This document shows positions 34,096-43,112 of a DNA stretch of 64,000 nt, one piece after another. Under the pieces are notes generated by a model that searched no databases, had not been told where the DNA came from, and saw nothing but the letters and a program-made list of their open reading frames with translations. The position numbers and the translations under genes were made by a program. The stretch spans positions 1 through 64,000 of the forward strand of contig NZ_JADPSA010000042.1 in the NCBI RefSeq assembly GCF_017347085.1, given 5' to 3'. Within the stretch, counting starts at the first letter, position 1; every line of letters starts with the position of its first letter. Source of the stretch: Nesterenkonia sp. E16_10. GTDB lineage: Bacteria; Actinomycetota; Actinomycetes; Actinomycetales; Micrococcaceae.

Positions 34096-34899
34096 TTGTC
34101 GAAGAAAATGATCACCACCGGTTTCGCGCTGGCCGGCGTGCTGGCCCTGTCCGCATGCAGCGACTCACCCGACTCCGAGTCCGGCGAGGCCGGAGCCGAG
34201 GAGCAGAGCTCGCAGGAAGAGGCCGCAGGCCCTGAAGCGGGAGCCAGCGGTGAGCAGCCCGAGATGCCAGAGGCCGATACCTCTGACATCCCCGAGGTCG
34301 TGGCGGAGGTCAACGGCGACGAGCTCACCGGCGAGGACTTCACCGTGCTCTATGAGTCCCAGTTCCAGCAGATGGCGATGCAGTCTCAGATGACCGGAGA
34401 GGAGCCGGACCAGGATCAGCTCAAGGAGCAGACCCTGGAATCGATGATCGGCAACGAGCTGCTGCTCCAGGACGCCGAGGAGGAGGGCTACGAGGCCTCC
34501 CAGGAGGAGGTTGACGCGATCATCAGTGACGCCGCCGAGTCCGCCGGCATGGGCTCCTCCGAGGAGTTCATCGAGGCCTACGAAGAACAGGGCATGGACG
34601 AGGAGCAGCTCACCTCAAACGCCGAGAGCCAGGTCCTGATCAACCAGGTCCTCGAGCAGCTCGATGTCCCCGAGCCCTCGGAGGAGGAGCTTCGGGAGAC
34701 CTACGACGAGGCTGTGGCCGCCCAAGAGAGCGCCGAAGGTGCCGAGGGTGCCGAGGGCGCTGAGGAGGCGGAGATCCCGCCGTTCGACGAGGTGCGCGAT
34801 GACCTCGAGACGCAGCTCACCGACGAGGCCCGCAGCGAGGCCGCACAGGCTCATGTGGCGGAGCTCCGCTCCGACGCAGACGTGCAGACGCACCTCTGA
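34096..34899 (+). CDS. SurA_N-like lipoprotein
   Basis: 267 aa from the TTG at 34096 (CAGGAGG upstream). Lipoprotein signal peptide with lipobox LSAC, Cys21. A very acidic Glu/Ser/Gly-rich linker follows, then a SurA_N/trigger-factor-like chaperone fold (VVAEVNGDELTGEDF..., LIGNELLLQDAEEEGYEASQEEV..., to about 200), and an acidic Ala/Glu-rich insertion. No parvulin domain is seen, so chaperone activity on exported proteins is more likely than prolyl isomerisation. The extreme acidity would suit a salt-tolerant host. Confidence 0.8.
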   Translation: MSKKMITTGFALAGVLALSACSDSPDSESGEAGAEEQSSQEEAAGPEAGASGEQPEMPEADTSDIPEVVAEVNGDELTGEDFTVLYESQFQQMAMQSQMTGEEPDQDQLKEQTLESMIGNELLLQDAEEEGYEASQEEVDAIISDAAESAGMGSSEEFIEAYEEQGMDEEQLTSNAESQVLINQVLEQLDVPEPSEEELRETYDEAVAAQESAEGAEGAEGAEEAEIPPFDEVRDDLETQLTDEARSEAAQAHVAELRSDADVQTHL

Positions 34900-34914
34900 T
34901 CCACGATGGCTCGT

Positions 34915-34999
34915 GACTCACGGCCCGCCGATGGCTCACCGGCGGCCGTGAGTCGCAGCCCGTCGCGTCAGGGCCCGTCGTGACACGGCCCGCCGTGTC
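34915..34999. terminator. Hairpins between convergent lipoprotein and glycerate kinase genes
   Basis: First stem: 34915-34930 with 34940-34954, 15 pairs with one bulged C. Second: GACACGG / CCGTGTC at 34982-34999 with a four-base loop. AGCCCGTCGCGTC occurs as a direct repeat at 34957 and 35002. Confidence 0.6.
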
Positions 35000-35049
35000 C
35001 CAGCCCGTCGCGTCGCAGCCTCCCGCAGCCTGCTCCGTCGCCCACCGGG

Positions 35050-36228
35050 TCAGGGCAGGCTGGGTGATGATCTGCTGTGGCTCAGCAGCCCGCAGGCCTG
35101 CGCCGTGGTGTCGGTGATCAGCTCCACAGCCCGGTCCAGCAGATCCTGCAGTGAGGCCGCCCCGGGGGCGATCGAGAACGCCGCGGTGAGCCCGGCCGCG
35201 CGGCACTGTTCCGGGCTGAGCTGGACCGTCCCGGCGATCACCAGCACCGCTGCCTCGGCCGGGGCGCAGCGCTGCACGGCCTGGACCACCTTGCCGCCGA
35301 GGGACTGGGCGTCCAGCGAGCCCTCCCCGGTGATCACGAGATCCGCCCTTGCCAGGGTCTCCTCGAGGTTCAGCGCCTCGGCCACCATCTGTGAACCCGG
35401 CAGCACCTGAGCCCCGAGCAGCACGCTCAGCGCCAGCGGCATGCCGCCGGCCGCGCCGAAGCCTGCGGCTTCGCGCAGCAGCTCCGGATCGGTCTCGTCC
35501 AGCGCGCCCAGCACCTCGGCGAGTCGGGCGAGACCAGCATCGAGCAGACCGACCTGTTCCGGCGTCGCGCCCTTCTGGGGCCCGAACACCGCCGCCGCCC
35601 CGCGCTCGCCGGTGAGCGGATTGTCCACATCCACCGCGACCCGCCAGCGCACCTGGCGGGCCCGGGGTTCCAGCGCGCTGAGGTCCACGGAGCTGATCTC
35701 GGCCAGGCCCGCGCCGCCGGGGACCACCGGCGCCCCGTCCGCGTCGAGGAACTCGGCGCCCAGGGCGCGCAGCAGCCCGGTGCCGCCGTCGGTGCTCGCG
35801 GAGCCGCCGATGCACAGCAGGATCTCGGTGCAGTCCGGCTCGGCCAGCAGCGCCCGAGCGATGAGCCCGACTCCGAAGGTGTCGGCGCGCAGCGGCTGCG
35901 GCGCGACATCGGAGACCTGCGGAAGCCCGTTGCCCTGCGCCGCCTCGATCACCCCTGTACGCCCGTCGGCAGAGCGCCCGTACTGCGCGGTCGCCGGTCG
36001 CCCCAGCGCGTCACAGATCTCCACGGTCTCCGGAGTGCGCCCCCAGGCGGCCAGCAGCGCCTCCAGGGTGCCCTCGCCGCCGTCGGCGAAGGGCAGCTCG
36101 AGGATCTCGGCCGCGCCGAAGACCTGTCGAGCGCCGTGAGCCATGGCCGCGGCCGCCTCGGCCGCGGTCGCGGAGCCCTTGAAGGAGTCCGGGACGCAGA
36201 CGATGCGCGGTGCGGCGGCGGTGCTCAT
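35050..36228 (-). CDS. Glycerate kinase
   Basis: 392 aa, GarK/GlxK family, phosphorylating D-glycerate, usually at position 2. N-terminal VCVPDSFKGSATAAEAA, PFADGGEGTLEALL, the IGGSASTDGGTGLLRALGA block and LVITGEGSLDAQSLGGK are all conserved. Last gene of a leftward five-gene operon (Gfo/Idh, DUF993, isomerase, Usp, kinase). Its presence suggests that the pathway yields glycerate or a C3 fragment feeding glycolysis. Confidence 0.92.
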   Translation of the reverse strand: MSTAAAPRIVCVPDSFKGSATAAEAAAAMAHGARQVFGAAEILELPFADGGEGTLEALLAAWGRTPETVEICDALGRPATAQYGRSADGRTGVIEAAQGNGLPQVSDVAPQPLRADTFGVGLIARALLAEPDCTEILLCIGGSASTDGGTGLLRALGAEFLDADGAPVVPGGAGLAEISSVDLSALEPRARQVRWRVAVDVDNPLTGERGAAAVFGPQKGATPEQVGLLDAGLARLAEVLGALDETDPELLREAAGFGAAGGMPLALSVLLGAQVLPGSQMVAEALNLEETLARADLVITGEGSLDAQSLGGKVVQAVQRCAPAEAAVLVIAGTVQLSPEQCRAAGLTAAFSIAPGAASLQDLLDRAVELITDTTAQACGLLSHSRSSPSLP

Positions 36229-36258
36229 CGTCTGCGGATCTCCCGGTGTCTGCGGGTC

Positions 36259-36687
36259 CTAGTCGACATAGGTGTTGGCGATGTAGACGTCGCAGCCTGC
36301 CGTGTGTGACACGGTGTTCGCGACGCTGCCCAGCACCCGACGGGCTCCGCGCATGCGCTGGTTGCCCACCACGATCAGCTGGGCGCCCGCCTTCTCCGCG
36401 TAGTCGATCAGCGCCTCCGCGGGCTTGCCCTGAGCCGATCCCGCGTGGATCTTCAGCCCGGGGGTGCGCAGACCTCGGACCACCTGCTCGGCGATGTAGA
36501 GCGCGTTGTCGGCACCCGAGACCACCCACTGGTCCGAGCCGCTGTTGACGTGTTCGATGGTGGAGTCGGTGTGCGCGGACACCACATGCAGCGCGACATC
36601 GAGCTTCAGCGCGAGATCGCGGGCCTTCTGGGCGGCGCGCTGGGCCGTCGGGCTTCCGTCCACGCCGACGATGATCGGACCTGTCAT
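36259..36687 (-). CDS. Universal stress protein
   Basis: 142 aa single UspA domain: IIVGVDGSPTAQRAA at the start and the ATP-binding region VVGNQRMRGARRVLGSVANTV near the end. Good ribosome site (GAAGGAG). Located inside the sugar operon between isomerase and glycerate kinase, 30-38 bases from each; its role there is unclear. Confidence 0.93.
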   Translation of the reverse strand: MTGPIIVGVDGSPTAQRAAQKARDLALKLDVALHVVSAHTDSTIEHVNSGSDQWVVSGADNALYIAEQVVRGLRTPGLKIHAGSAQGKPAEALIDYAEKAGAQLIVVGNQRMRGARRVLGSVANTVSHTAGCDVYIANTYVD

Positions 36688-36725
36688 GGTGTTCTCCTTC
36701 TTTGAGGTGTGAGGGTGACCACAGA

Positions 36726-37646
36726 TCAGCGTACTGGAGCTTCGGCGGCTGGGCGCGCACCCTGCAGGGCGGGCAGGACGAGCTGGGCATAACGCTGCTT
36801 CATGGTCTCCAGCGTGGTCGCGGCGTCCTGGTCATTGATCTGCTGGTTGAAGATCTCGACCTCCACCGGGCCGGTGTAGCCGGCCTCGGCCACCCAGCGG
36901 CTGATCGTGGGGAAGTCCACATAGCCGTCGCCCATCATGCCGCGGGACTTCAGCGCGTCGGCGGCGAGCGGGAGGTTGAAGTCACACACCTGATAGCTGG
37001 CGAGGCGGTGCTCGGCGCCGGCCCGGGCGATCATCTCGCGCAGCTGCGGGTCCCACCAGACATGGAAGGTGTCGACGACGACGCCGACCGTCTGCGCCGG
37101 GTGCGGGGCCGCGAGGTCCAGAGCTTCGCCCAGGGTGGAGAGCACCGCCCGGTCCGCGGCGTACATCGGGTGCAGCGGCTCCAGCACCAGCCGGACCCCA
37201 TGCTCGGCGGCGTAGGGGACCAGCTCGGCGATGCCCTCGGCCACGCGTTCGCGGGCGCCGAGGATGTCCTTGTCCGCGCTGCTCTGCTCCATGGCGCCGT
37301 CTTGGGCATCGATGAGGTGTGCCGCGGCCGGCAGCCCACCGACCACCATGATCAGCTCGGCGGTGCCGATCATCGCCGCCTCACGGATCGCCGCCCGGTT
37401 CGACTCCAGCGCCACTCGGCGGCCCTCCGGGTCCGCCGGGGTGAGGAACCCCCCGCGGCACAGGGTGGTGGCGGTGAGACCGGCGGCGGCGATGATCGCC
37501 GAGGCCTTCTCGGCCCCGCCGGCCTGCTCCACCAGGTGCCGCCAGGGGCCGATGTGCCTGAGCCCGGAGGCGGCGACCGCCTCGGCGGCCTGTTCCAGGC
37601 TCAGGTGCGGGGTGGTGCCGGTGTTGAGTGAGAGTTCGAAGCTCAT
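36726..37646 (-). CDS. Sugar phosphate isomerase/epimerase (AP_endonuc_2 TIM barrel)
   Basis: 306 aa. Metal ligands expected of the xylose-isomerase-like barrel are visible: Glu in LVLEPLHPMY, Asp/His in VVDTFHVWWD, Asp in VCDFNLP and Glu in VEVEIFNQQ. Members isomerise or epimerise keto-sugars or inositol derivatives. ATGA overlap with the DUF993 gene upstream shows tight coupling, so it probably acts on a product of that pathway. Confidence 0.87.
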   Translation of the reverse strand: MSFELSLNTGTTPHLSLEQAAEAVAASGLRHIGPWRHLVEQAGGAEKASAIIAAAGLTATTLCRGGFLTPADPEGRRVALESNRAAIREAAMIGTAELIMVVGGLPAAAHLIDAQDGAMEQSSADKDILGARERVAEGIAELVPYAAEHGVRLVLEPLHPMYAADRAVLSTLGEALDLAAPHPAQTVGVVVDTFHVWWDPQLREMIARAGAEHRLASYQVCDFNLPLAADALKSRGMMGDGYVDFPTISRWVAEAGYTGPVEVEIFNQQINDQDAATTLETMKQRYAQLVLPALQGARPAAEAPVR

Positions 37647-38941
37647 CCGAGCCCTCCGGTCTTCAGCAGCGCGGACATCCGCTCGGCCGCCAGCTGCGGG
37701 TTCCGCAGCAGTCCGGCCTGATCGGCGAGCACGAAGGTGTGCGCCAGGTGGCTCAGTGAGCGTCCCGAATGCAGCCCGCCCACCAGCTGGAATCCGCTCT
37801 GGTGGCCGTTGAGCCAGGCCAGGAACGCGATGCCGGTCTTGTAGTACAGGGTGGGGGCGGCGAAGATGTGCTGGCCCAGCGCCCGGGTAGAGTCCATGAT
37901 CGCCAGGCCGCGCTCCGGGTCTCCGGCGTCGTAGGCCTGCAGCGCCGCGGAGGCCGCCGGGTAGATGGCCGCGAAGATGCCCAGCAGCGCATCGGAGTGC
38001 ACGCCGTCCTCGCCGTGGATCAGCTCCGGGTAGTTGAAATCATCACCGGTGTAGAGCCGGACGCCCTGAGGAAGAGCGGCGCGCAGCTGCTTCTCGTGTG
38101 CGGCGTCGAGCAGCGAGACCTTCACGCCGTCGACCTTCTCGGCGTTCTCCTGGATCAGTCGCAGGAAGGTGCTGGTCGCCGCCGGGACGCCTGTGGAGCC
38201 CCAGTAGCCGGTGAGCGCGGGATCGAACATCGGGCCCAGCCAGTGCAGGATGACCGGCTCCTTGGCCTGGTCAAGCAGCTGCGAGTAGATCGCGAGGTAG
38301 TCCTCCGGGCCGCCGGCGACCTTGGCCAGCGCGCGGGAGGCCATCAGGATGACCTTGGCCCCGGAGTCCTCGACCACGGCGAGCTGCTCGCGGTACGCGG
38401 CGAGCACTGCATCCAGGCCTGCGGTTCCGGGTTCCAGGGATGCGGGGTCCAGCTGGTCGGTGCCGGCGCCGCAGGCGAGCAGGTCCCGCACCGAGCGGCC
38501 CACCACCGCCGGGTGGCGCTGCGTGCGCACCACCGTGGCGGCCTCGGCGGCCGAGCGGCGGATCAGGTCCTTCGTCGCGGCCCAGTCCAGGCCCATCCCG
38601 CGCTGGGCGGTGTCCATGGCGTCGGCGACGCCGAACCCGTAGGACCACAGCTCATGCCGGTAGGCCAGGGTGGCCTCCCAGTCCAGCTGCGCGGGCGCGC
38701 CGGGGACGTTCTCGGCGGTCATCACCGGCACCACGTGTGCCGCGGCGTAGACCTTCCGGGAGGTCAGCGGCCGGCTCGGCGGAGCGAAGTCTGCGGGACC
38801 CGCCATGGTGTAGTCCAGCAGCTGTCCCTCCGGAGAGGGCAGCCGCAGCGTGGGCAGCACCGGCGTGGTGGTCGGCACGGGGTGGTTCTCCTCGGCGCTG
38901 CCGCCTGCGCCGGTGATGCGCTCGAGGCCGGGGGCGCTCAC
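37643..38941 (-). CDS. DUF993 family protein
   Basis: 432 aa, matches the DUF993 family, thought to have an aldolase/dihydrodipicolinate-synthase-like barrel; function not established. Visible blocks: AAHVVPVMTAENVPGAPAQLDWEATLAYRHELW-type region (about 70-100), VILMASRALAKVAGG, VILHWLGPMFDPALTGYWG and YTGDDFNYPELI. GTG start overlapping the stop of the Gfo/Idh gene (GTGA), and its own stop overlaps the isomerase start. In this operon a lyase on a keto-sugar intermediate is a reasonable guess. Confidence 0.8.
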   Translation of the reverse strand: MSAPGLERITGAGGSAEENHPVPTTTPVLPTLRLPSPEGQLLDYTMAGPADFAPPSRPLTSRKVYAAAHVVPVMTAENVPGAPAQLDWEATLAYRHELWSYGFGVADAMDTAQRGMGLDWAATKDLIRRSAAEAATVVRTQRHPAVVGRSVRDLLACGAGTDQLDPASLEPGTAGLDAVLAAYREQLAVVEDSGAKVILMASRALAKVAGGPEDYLAIYSQLLDQAKEPVILHWLGPMFDPALTGYWGSTGVPAATSTFLRLIQENAEKVDGVKVSLLDAAHEKQLRAALPQGVRLYTGDDFNYPELIHGEDGVHSDALLGIFAAIYPAASAALQAYDAGDPERGLAIMDSTRALGQHIFAAPTLYYKTGIAFLAWLNGHQSGFQLVGGLHSGRSLSHLAHTFVLADQAGLLRNPQLAAERMSALLKTGGLG

Positions 38942-40104
38942 AGCGTGATCTCCGGGATGTCGAGGGTGCGGCGTTCAGCGGCGGAGCGCAGTCCGAGCTC
39001 GGCCAGCTGGACCCCGCGAGCGGCGGAGAGCAGGCCGAAGCGGTGTTCGCGACCGGTCACGACGTCGGAGAGGAACTCTTCCCACTGCGCCTTGAAGCCG
39101 TTGTCCAGATCGGCGTTGGCGGGCACCTCGCTCCATTGCTCACGGAAGGACTCGGTGACCGGCAGGTCAGGGTTCCACACCGGCTTCGGGGTGTGGGCGC
39201 GCTGCTGGGCCACACACTTGGTCAGCCCGGCGACCGCGGAGCCATGGGTGCCGTCGACCTGGAACTCCACGAGCTCGTCGCGGTAGACCCGCACGGCCCA
39301 GGAGGAGTTGATCTGAGCGATGACCTGATCGCCCTCCGGTGTCTCGAGGTCGAAGATGCCGTAGGCGGCGTCGTCGGCGTCGGCGGTGTAGGCCTCGCCG
39401 TGTTCGTCCCAGCGCTGCGGGATGTGCGTGGCGGTCTTGGAGGTCACGGTCTTGACCGGGCCGATGATGCTCTCGAGCACGTAGTTCCAGTGGCAGTACA
39501 TGTCAGTGGTCATCGAACCGCCGTCGGCGAGCCGGTAGTTCCAGGAGGGGCGCTGGGCGGGCTGGTGGTCCCCCTCGAAGACCCAGTAGCCGAACTCCCC
39601 GCGCAGCGAGAGGATCCGGCCGAAGAAGCCCTCCTGAACCAGACGGCGCAGCTTGATCAGACCCGGGAGGTAGAGCTTGTCATGCACGACCCCGGCGGTG
39701 ATGCCTGCCGCCTGGGCCTGACGCGCCAGGTCCACGGCCTCCTGGAGGGTCTCGGCGGTCGGCTTCTCGGTGAAGATGTGCTTCCCGGCGCCGATGGCCT
39801 TGGACAGGGTGGCGTGGCGCAACGAGGTCATCGAGGCGTCGAAGACGATGTCCACGGAGGGATCGTCGATCACAGCGTCGAGATCGGTGCCGTAGTGCTC
39901 GACGTCGTGCTTCGCGGCCAGCTCCTTGACCTTCGCCTCGTTGCGCCCGATCAGGATGGGCTCGACGGTGACGGTGGACCCGTCGGCCAAGGTGATGCCG
40001 CCTTGATCACGGATGGGCAGGATCGAGCGCAGCAGATGCTGGCGGTATCCCATTCGGCCGGTGATGCCGTTCATGGCGATGCGCAGGACGCGGGGCTCAG
40101 ACAT
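38938..40104 (-). CDS. Gfo/Idh/MocA family oxidoreductase
   Basis: 388 aa. N-terminal NAD(P)-binding domain (IAMNGITGRMGYRQHLL, with a GITGRMG variant of the glycine motif), the EKP motif (FTEKPTAE) contributing the catalytic lysine, and a C-terminal alpha/beta domain. Acts on a sugar or polyol; substrate unknown. First gene of the leftward operon. ATG at 40104 with AGGAG about 10 bases before; an ATG 15 codons upstream is less likely. Divergent from a LacI regulator. Confidence 0.88.
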   Translation of the reverse strand: MSEPRVLRIAMNGITGRMGYRQHLLRSILPIRDQGGITLADGSTVTVEPILIGRNEAKVKELAAKHDVEHYGTDLDAVIDDPSVDIVFDASMTSLRHATLSKAIGAGKHIFTEKPTAETLQEAVDLARQAQAAGITAGVVHDKLYLPGLIKLRRLVQEGFFGRILSLRGEFGYWVFEGDHQPAQRPSWNYRLADGGSMTTDMYCHWNYVLESIIGPVKTVTSKTATHIPQRWDEHGEAYTADADDAAYGIFDLETPEGDQVIAQINSSWAVRVYRDELVEFQVDGTHGSAVAGLTKCVAQQRAHTPKPVWNPDLPVTESFREQWSEVPANADLDNGFKAQWEEFLSDVVTGREHRFGLLSAARGVQLAELGLRSAAERRTLDIPEITL

Positions 40105-40133
40105 GGTGAGGGAACTCCTAGGAGGCACGAGTG

Positions 40134-40147
40134 GGAATGCGCTTTCC
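40134..40147. promoter_or_regulatory. LacI-type operator between Gfo/Idh operon and lacI gene
   Basis: GGAATGCGCTTTCC is a 14-bp palindrome with one mismatched pair around a central GCGC, the usual form of LacI-family operators. It lies 30 bases before the Gfo/Idh start and about 100 before the divergent regulator gene, which probably binds it. Confidence 0.6.
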
Positions 40148-40250
40148 AAACTATTTCACCGAGTTAGTTGTGTCAAACGTCACAATTCGGGATCCGCGTG
40201 GGTGCGCGGATGTGGCAGGATCGTCTCGAGCAGGGGAGAGGAGCCGCGAG

Positions 40251-41279
40251 GTGAGCGTGGCCAAGCGCAAGGGTGCCAGGCGGCCGTCGATGGTCGACGT
40301 CGCCAAACATGCCGGTGTCTCGCACCAGAGCGTCTCCCGGGTGCTCAATGCTCCCGAGACGGTGCACCCGGACACCCGGGAGCGGATCGAACGCTCCATG
40401 GCCGCCCTGGGGTACCGGCGCAACAGCCAGGCCCGGGCACTGAAGACCCAGAGCACCGGTCTGATCGGCGTGGTCAGCCAGGGGGACACCGACTTCGGCC
40501 CCACCCGGATGACCTGGGCGATCGAGAACGCCGCCCGGCAGCGCGGCTACGCCACCGCGCTCAGTGTGGTCCGTGATCAGCGCGCTGAGACGGTGGACTC
40601 CACGCTGGAGTTCTTCCTCAGCCACGGAATCGAGGGGATCGTGGTGATCACCCCGGTGCCCGCGCTGGCCGAGGCGGCCAAGCAGCTTTCTGCCCGGGTG
40701 CCGCTGGTGCTGGTCACCTCCGGGCTCTGGCCCGCCGGGAACATGAACGTGGCGGGCATCGACCAGGAGCTCGGCGCGCGCCGCGCCACCACGCACCTGA
40801 TCGAACGCGGCCACCGCAGGATCGCCCACATCGCCGGACCCATGGACTGGTTCGACGCCCGCGGGCGTGTGGTCGGGTGGCGGCAGGCGCTCGCCGTCGC
40901 TGATCTCAGCGCACCACCGATGATCCGGGCCGCAGGCTGGACGGCCGAGGCCGGCTACGAGGCCGCCCAGGAGCTCTTCCGCGGGGCTCCGCTGCCCGAT
41001 GCGATCTTCGCCTCCAACGACTTCATCGCCCTGGGACTGATCCGGGCGCTGGCCGAGCGCGGGATCCGCGTCCCGGGAGACATCTCGGTGGTCGGGTTCG
41101 ACGACGTCGATGCCGCCGGGTACTTCTCCCCGCCGCTGACCACGGTGCGCCAGCCCTTCGAGGAGGCCGGACGCGCGGCGCTGGAGCTGCTGCTGGATCT
41201 CACCGACGGACTGACCCACGTGCCGAACTTCATCTCCCCGGAACTGATCGAACGCGGATCCACCGCCTTCCGCCGCTGA
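40251..41279 (+). CDS. LacI family transcriptional regulator
   Basis: 342 aa from the GTG at 40251. Helix-turn-helix and hinge: SMVDVAKHAGVSHQSVSRVLN ... RRNSQARALKTQSTGLIGVV, then a periplasmic-binding-protein-like ligand domain ending in the conserved VVGFDDVDAAGYFSPPLTTV region. Upstream in-frame codons overlap the promoter and are rejected. It sits between the DUF993 operon and the araBDA promoter, and either or both may be its target. Confidence 0.92.
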   Translation: MSVAKRKGARRPSMVDVAKHAGVSHQSVSRVLNAPETVHPDTRERIERSMAALGYRRNSQARALKTQSTGLIGVVSQGDTDFGPTRMTWAIENAARQRGYATALSVVRDQRAETVDSTLEFFLSHGIEGIVVITPVPALAEAAKQLSARVPLVLVTSGLWPAGNMNVAGIDQELGARRATTHLIERGHRRIAHIAGPMDWFDARGRVVGWRQALAVADLSAPPMIRAAGWTAEAGYEAAQELFRGAPLPDAIFASNDFIALGLIRALAERGIRVPGDISVVGFDDVDAAGYFSPPLTTVRQPFEEAGRAALELLLDLTDGLTHVPNFISPELIERGSTAFRR

Positions 41280-41301
41280 TCCAGAAAATTTTGAGAAAGC
41301 C

Positions 41302-41364
41302 TTGACGCGGAGTGCGATGTTAACGTTAACATTGCTGAGACGCAGATCACGTGATCCAGATCAC
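41302..41364 (+). promoter_or_regulatory. araBDA promoter with LacI-type operator and CRP-like site
   Basis: TTGACG (-35, 41302-41307) precedes a perfect 16-bp palindrome ATGTTAACGTTAACAT (41317-41332) that covers the expected -10 region, ideal for repression. Downstream is GATCACGTGATC (41345-41356, perfect palindrome), overlapping GTGATCCAGATCAC (41351-41364), i.e. GTGA-N6-TCAC, the CRP/GlxR form. A CRP site here, downstream of the start, would more likely repress or roadblock than activate. Confidence 0.65.
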
Positions 41365-41432
41365 GCCTCAAAACTGCCGATCGGTCAGGATCTGCCCGAC
41401 GTCAGATCCAGCTCAAGGAAGAACGGTGTTCC

Positions 41433-43112
41433 ATGCCTGCTGCGGACGCAGTCGTCATCGGTGTCGACTACGGCACGCTCTCGGGACGCGCCCTGGTGGT
41501 GCGCATCAGCGACGGCGCCGAGCTCGGCTCCGCGGTCCACGAATACCGCCACGCGGTCATGGATGCCACGCTCACCGCCCACCGCGACGAGCCGCTGCCC
41601 CCGGAATGGGCGCTCCAGGTCCCCGCCGACTACGTCGACGTGCTGAAGTCCGCGGTCCCTGCGGCGCTGCGCGCAGCCGGGGTCGCTGCTGAGCAGGTCA
41701 TCGGCATCGCCACGGACTTCACCGCCTGCACCATGGTGCCCACGACTCGGCAGGGCACCCCGCTCAACGAGCTGCCCGAATACGCCGACCGGCCCCACGC
41801 CTACGTGAAGCTCTGGAAGCACCACGCCGCGCAGGCCCAGGCCGACCGGATCAACGAGCTCGCCCACTCCCGCGGGGAGTCCTGGATCAATCGCTACGGC
41901 GGGTTCATCTCCTCCGAATGGGAGTTCGCCAAGGGCCTGCAGGTCCTGGAGGAGGATCCCGAGATCTACGCGGCCATGGACCACTGGGTCGAGGCCGCCG
42001 ACTGGATCGTCTGGCGGCTGACCGGCGAGTACGTGCGCAACGCCTGCACCGCTGGCTATAAGGGCATCTACCAGGACGGCAGCTACCCGGACACCGAGTT
42101 CCTCTCCGCTCTGAACCCCGAGTTCTCCGGCTTCGTCACCGAGAAGCTCGAGCACCGGATCGGGCAGCTCGGGGAGCGCGCCGGGGGACTCAGCCCCGCC
42201 GCCGCGGAGTGGACCGGGCTGCCCGAGGGCATCGCCGTGGCCGTGGGCAACGTGGACGCCCACGTCACCGCTCCGGCCGCCGACGCCGTCGCACCGGGAC
42301 AGATGGTCGCCATCATGGGCACATCCACCTGCCACGTGATGAACGGAGACCACCTGGCCGAGGTGCCCGGCATGTGCGGGGCCGTCTACGGCGGGATCAC
42401 CGACGGGCTCTGGGGCTATGAGGCCGGACAGTCCGGCGTCGGTGACATCTTCGCCTGGTACGTGGCGAACCAGGTCCCTGGAAGCATCAGCGAGGAGGCC
42501 GAAGCCCGGGGCCTGAGCGTCCACGAGCTGCTCACCGAGAAGGCCGCCACGCAGCCGGTGGGCGCGCACGGTCTGATCGCCCTGGACTGGCATTCGGGCA
42601 ACCGCTCGGTGCTGGTGGACCACGAGCTCTCCGGGCTGATGCTCGGTGCGACCCTGGCCACCAGGCCCGAGGACGGCTACCGCGCCCTGCTGGAGTCCAC
42701 CGCCTTCGGCACCCGCACCATCATCGAGGCCTTCAACGACTCCGGCGTCCCGGTGACCGAACTCGTCGTCGCCGGGGGATTGCTGCGGAACTCCTTCCTG
42801 ATGCAGCTCTACGCCGACATCACCGGGCTCCCGATCTCGACCATCGTCTCCACCCAGGGCCCCGCCCTGGGCTCGGCCATCCACGCCGCCGTCGCGGCCG
42901 GCGCCTACCCGGACGTCTCCGCCGCCGGCGCCGTCATGGGCGGACGCCGCAAGAACGCCTACACCCCGCAGCCAGAGGCGGCCACGGCCTATGACGAGCT
43001 CTACGCCGAATACCGGACGCTGCATGATCACTTCGGCCGAGGCGGCAACGACGTGATGCGCCGGCTCAAGGCCATCCGGCGTCGAGCCCACCACCAGGAG
43101 GTCAGCGCATGA
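41433..43112 (+). CDS. araB: L-ribulokinase
   Basis: 559 aa FGGY kinase phosphorylating L-ribulose to L-ribulose 5-phosphate with ATP. N-terminal VIGVDYGTLSGRALVV, IGIATDFTACTMVP, the MGTSTCHVMN block and the C-terminal VVAGGLLRNSFLMQLYADI are typical of AraB (E. coli protein 566 aa). First gene of araBDA, coupled by ATGA to araD. Preceded by AAGGAAG. Confidence 0.95.
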   Translation: MPAADAVVIGVDYGTLSGRALVVRISDGAELGSAVHEYRHAVMDATLTAHRDEPLPPEWALQVPADYVDVLKSAVPAALRAAGVAAEQVIGIATDFTACTMVPTTRQGTPLNELPEYADRPHAYVKLWKHHAAQAQADRINELAHSRGESWINRYGGFISSEWEFAKGLQVLEEDPEIYAAMDHWVEAADWIVWRLTGEYVRNACTAGYKGIYQDGSYPDTEFLSALNPEFSGFVTEKLEHRIGQLGERAGGLSPAAAEWTGLPEGIAVAVGNVDAHVTAPAADAVAPGQMVAIMGTSTCHVMNGDHLAEVPGMCGAVYGGITDGLWGYEAGQSGVGDIFAWYVANQVPGSISEEAEARGLSVHELLTEKAATQPVGAHGLIALDWHSGNRSVLVDHELSGLMLGATLATRPEDGYRALLESTAFGTRTIIEAFNDSGVPVTELVVAGGLLRNSFLMQLYADITGLPISTIVSTQGPALGSAIHAAVAAGAYPDVSAAGAVMGGRRKNAYTPQPEAATAYDELYAEYRTLHDHFGRGGNDVMRRLKAIRRRAHHQEVSA

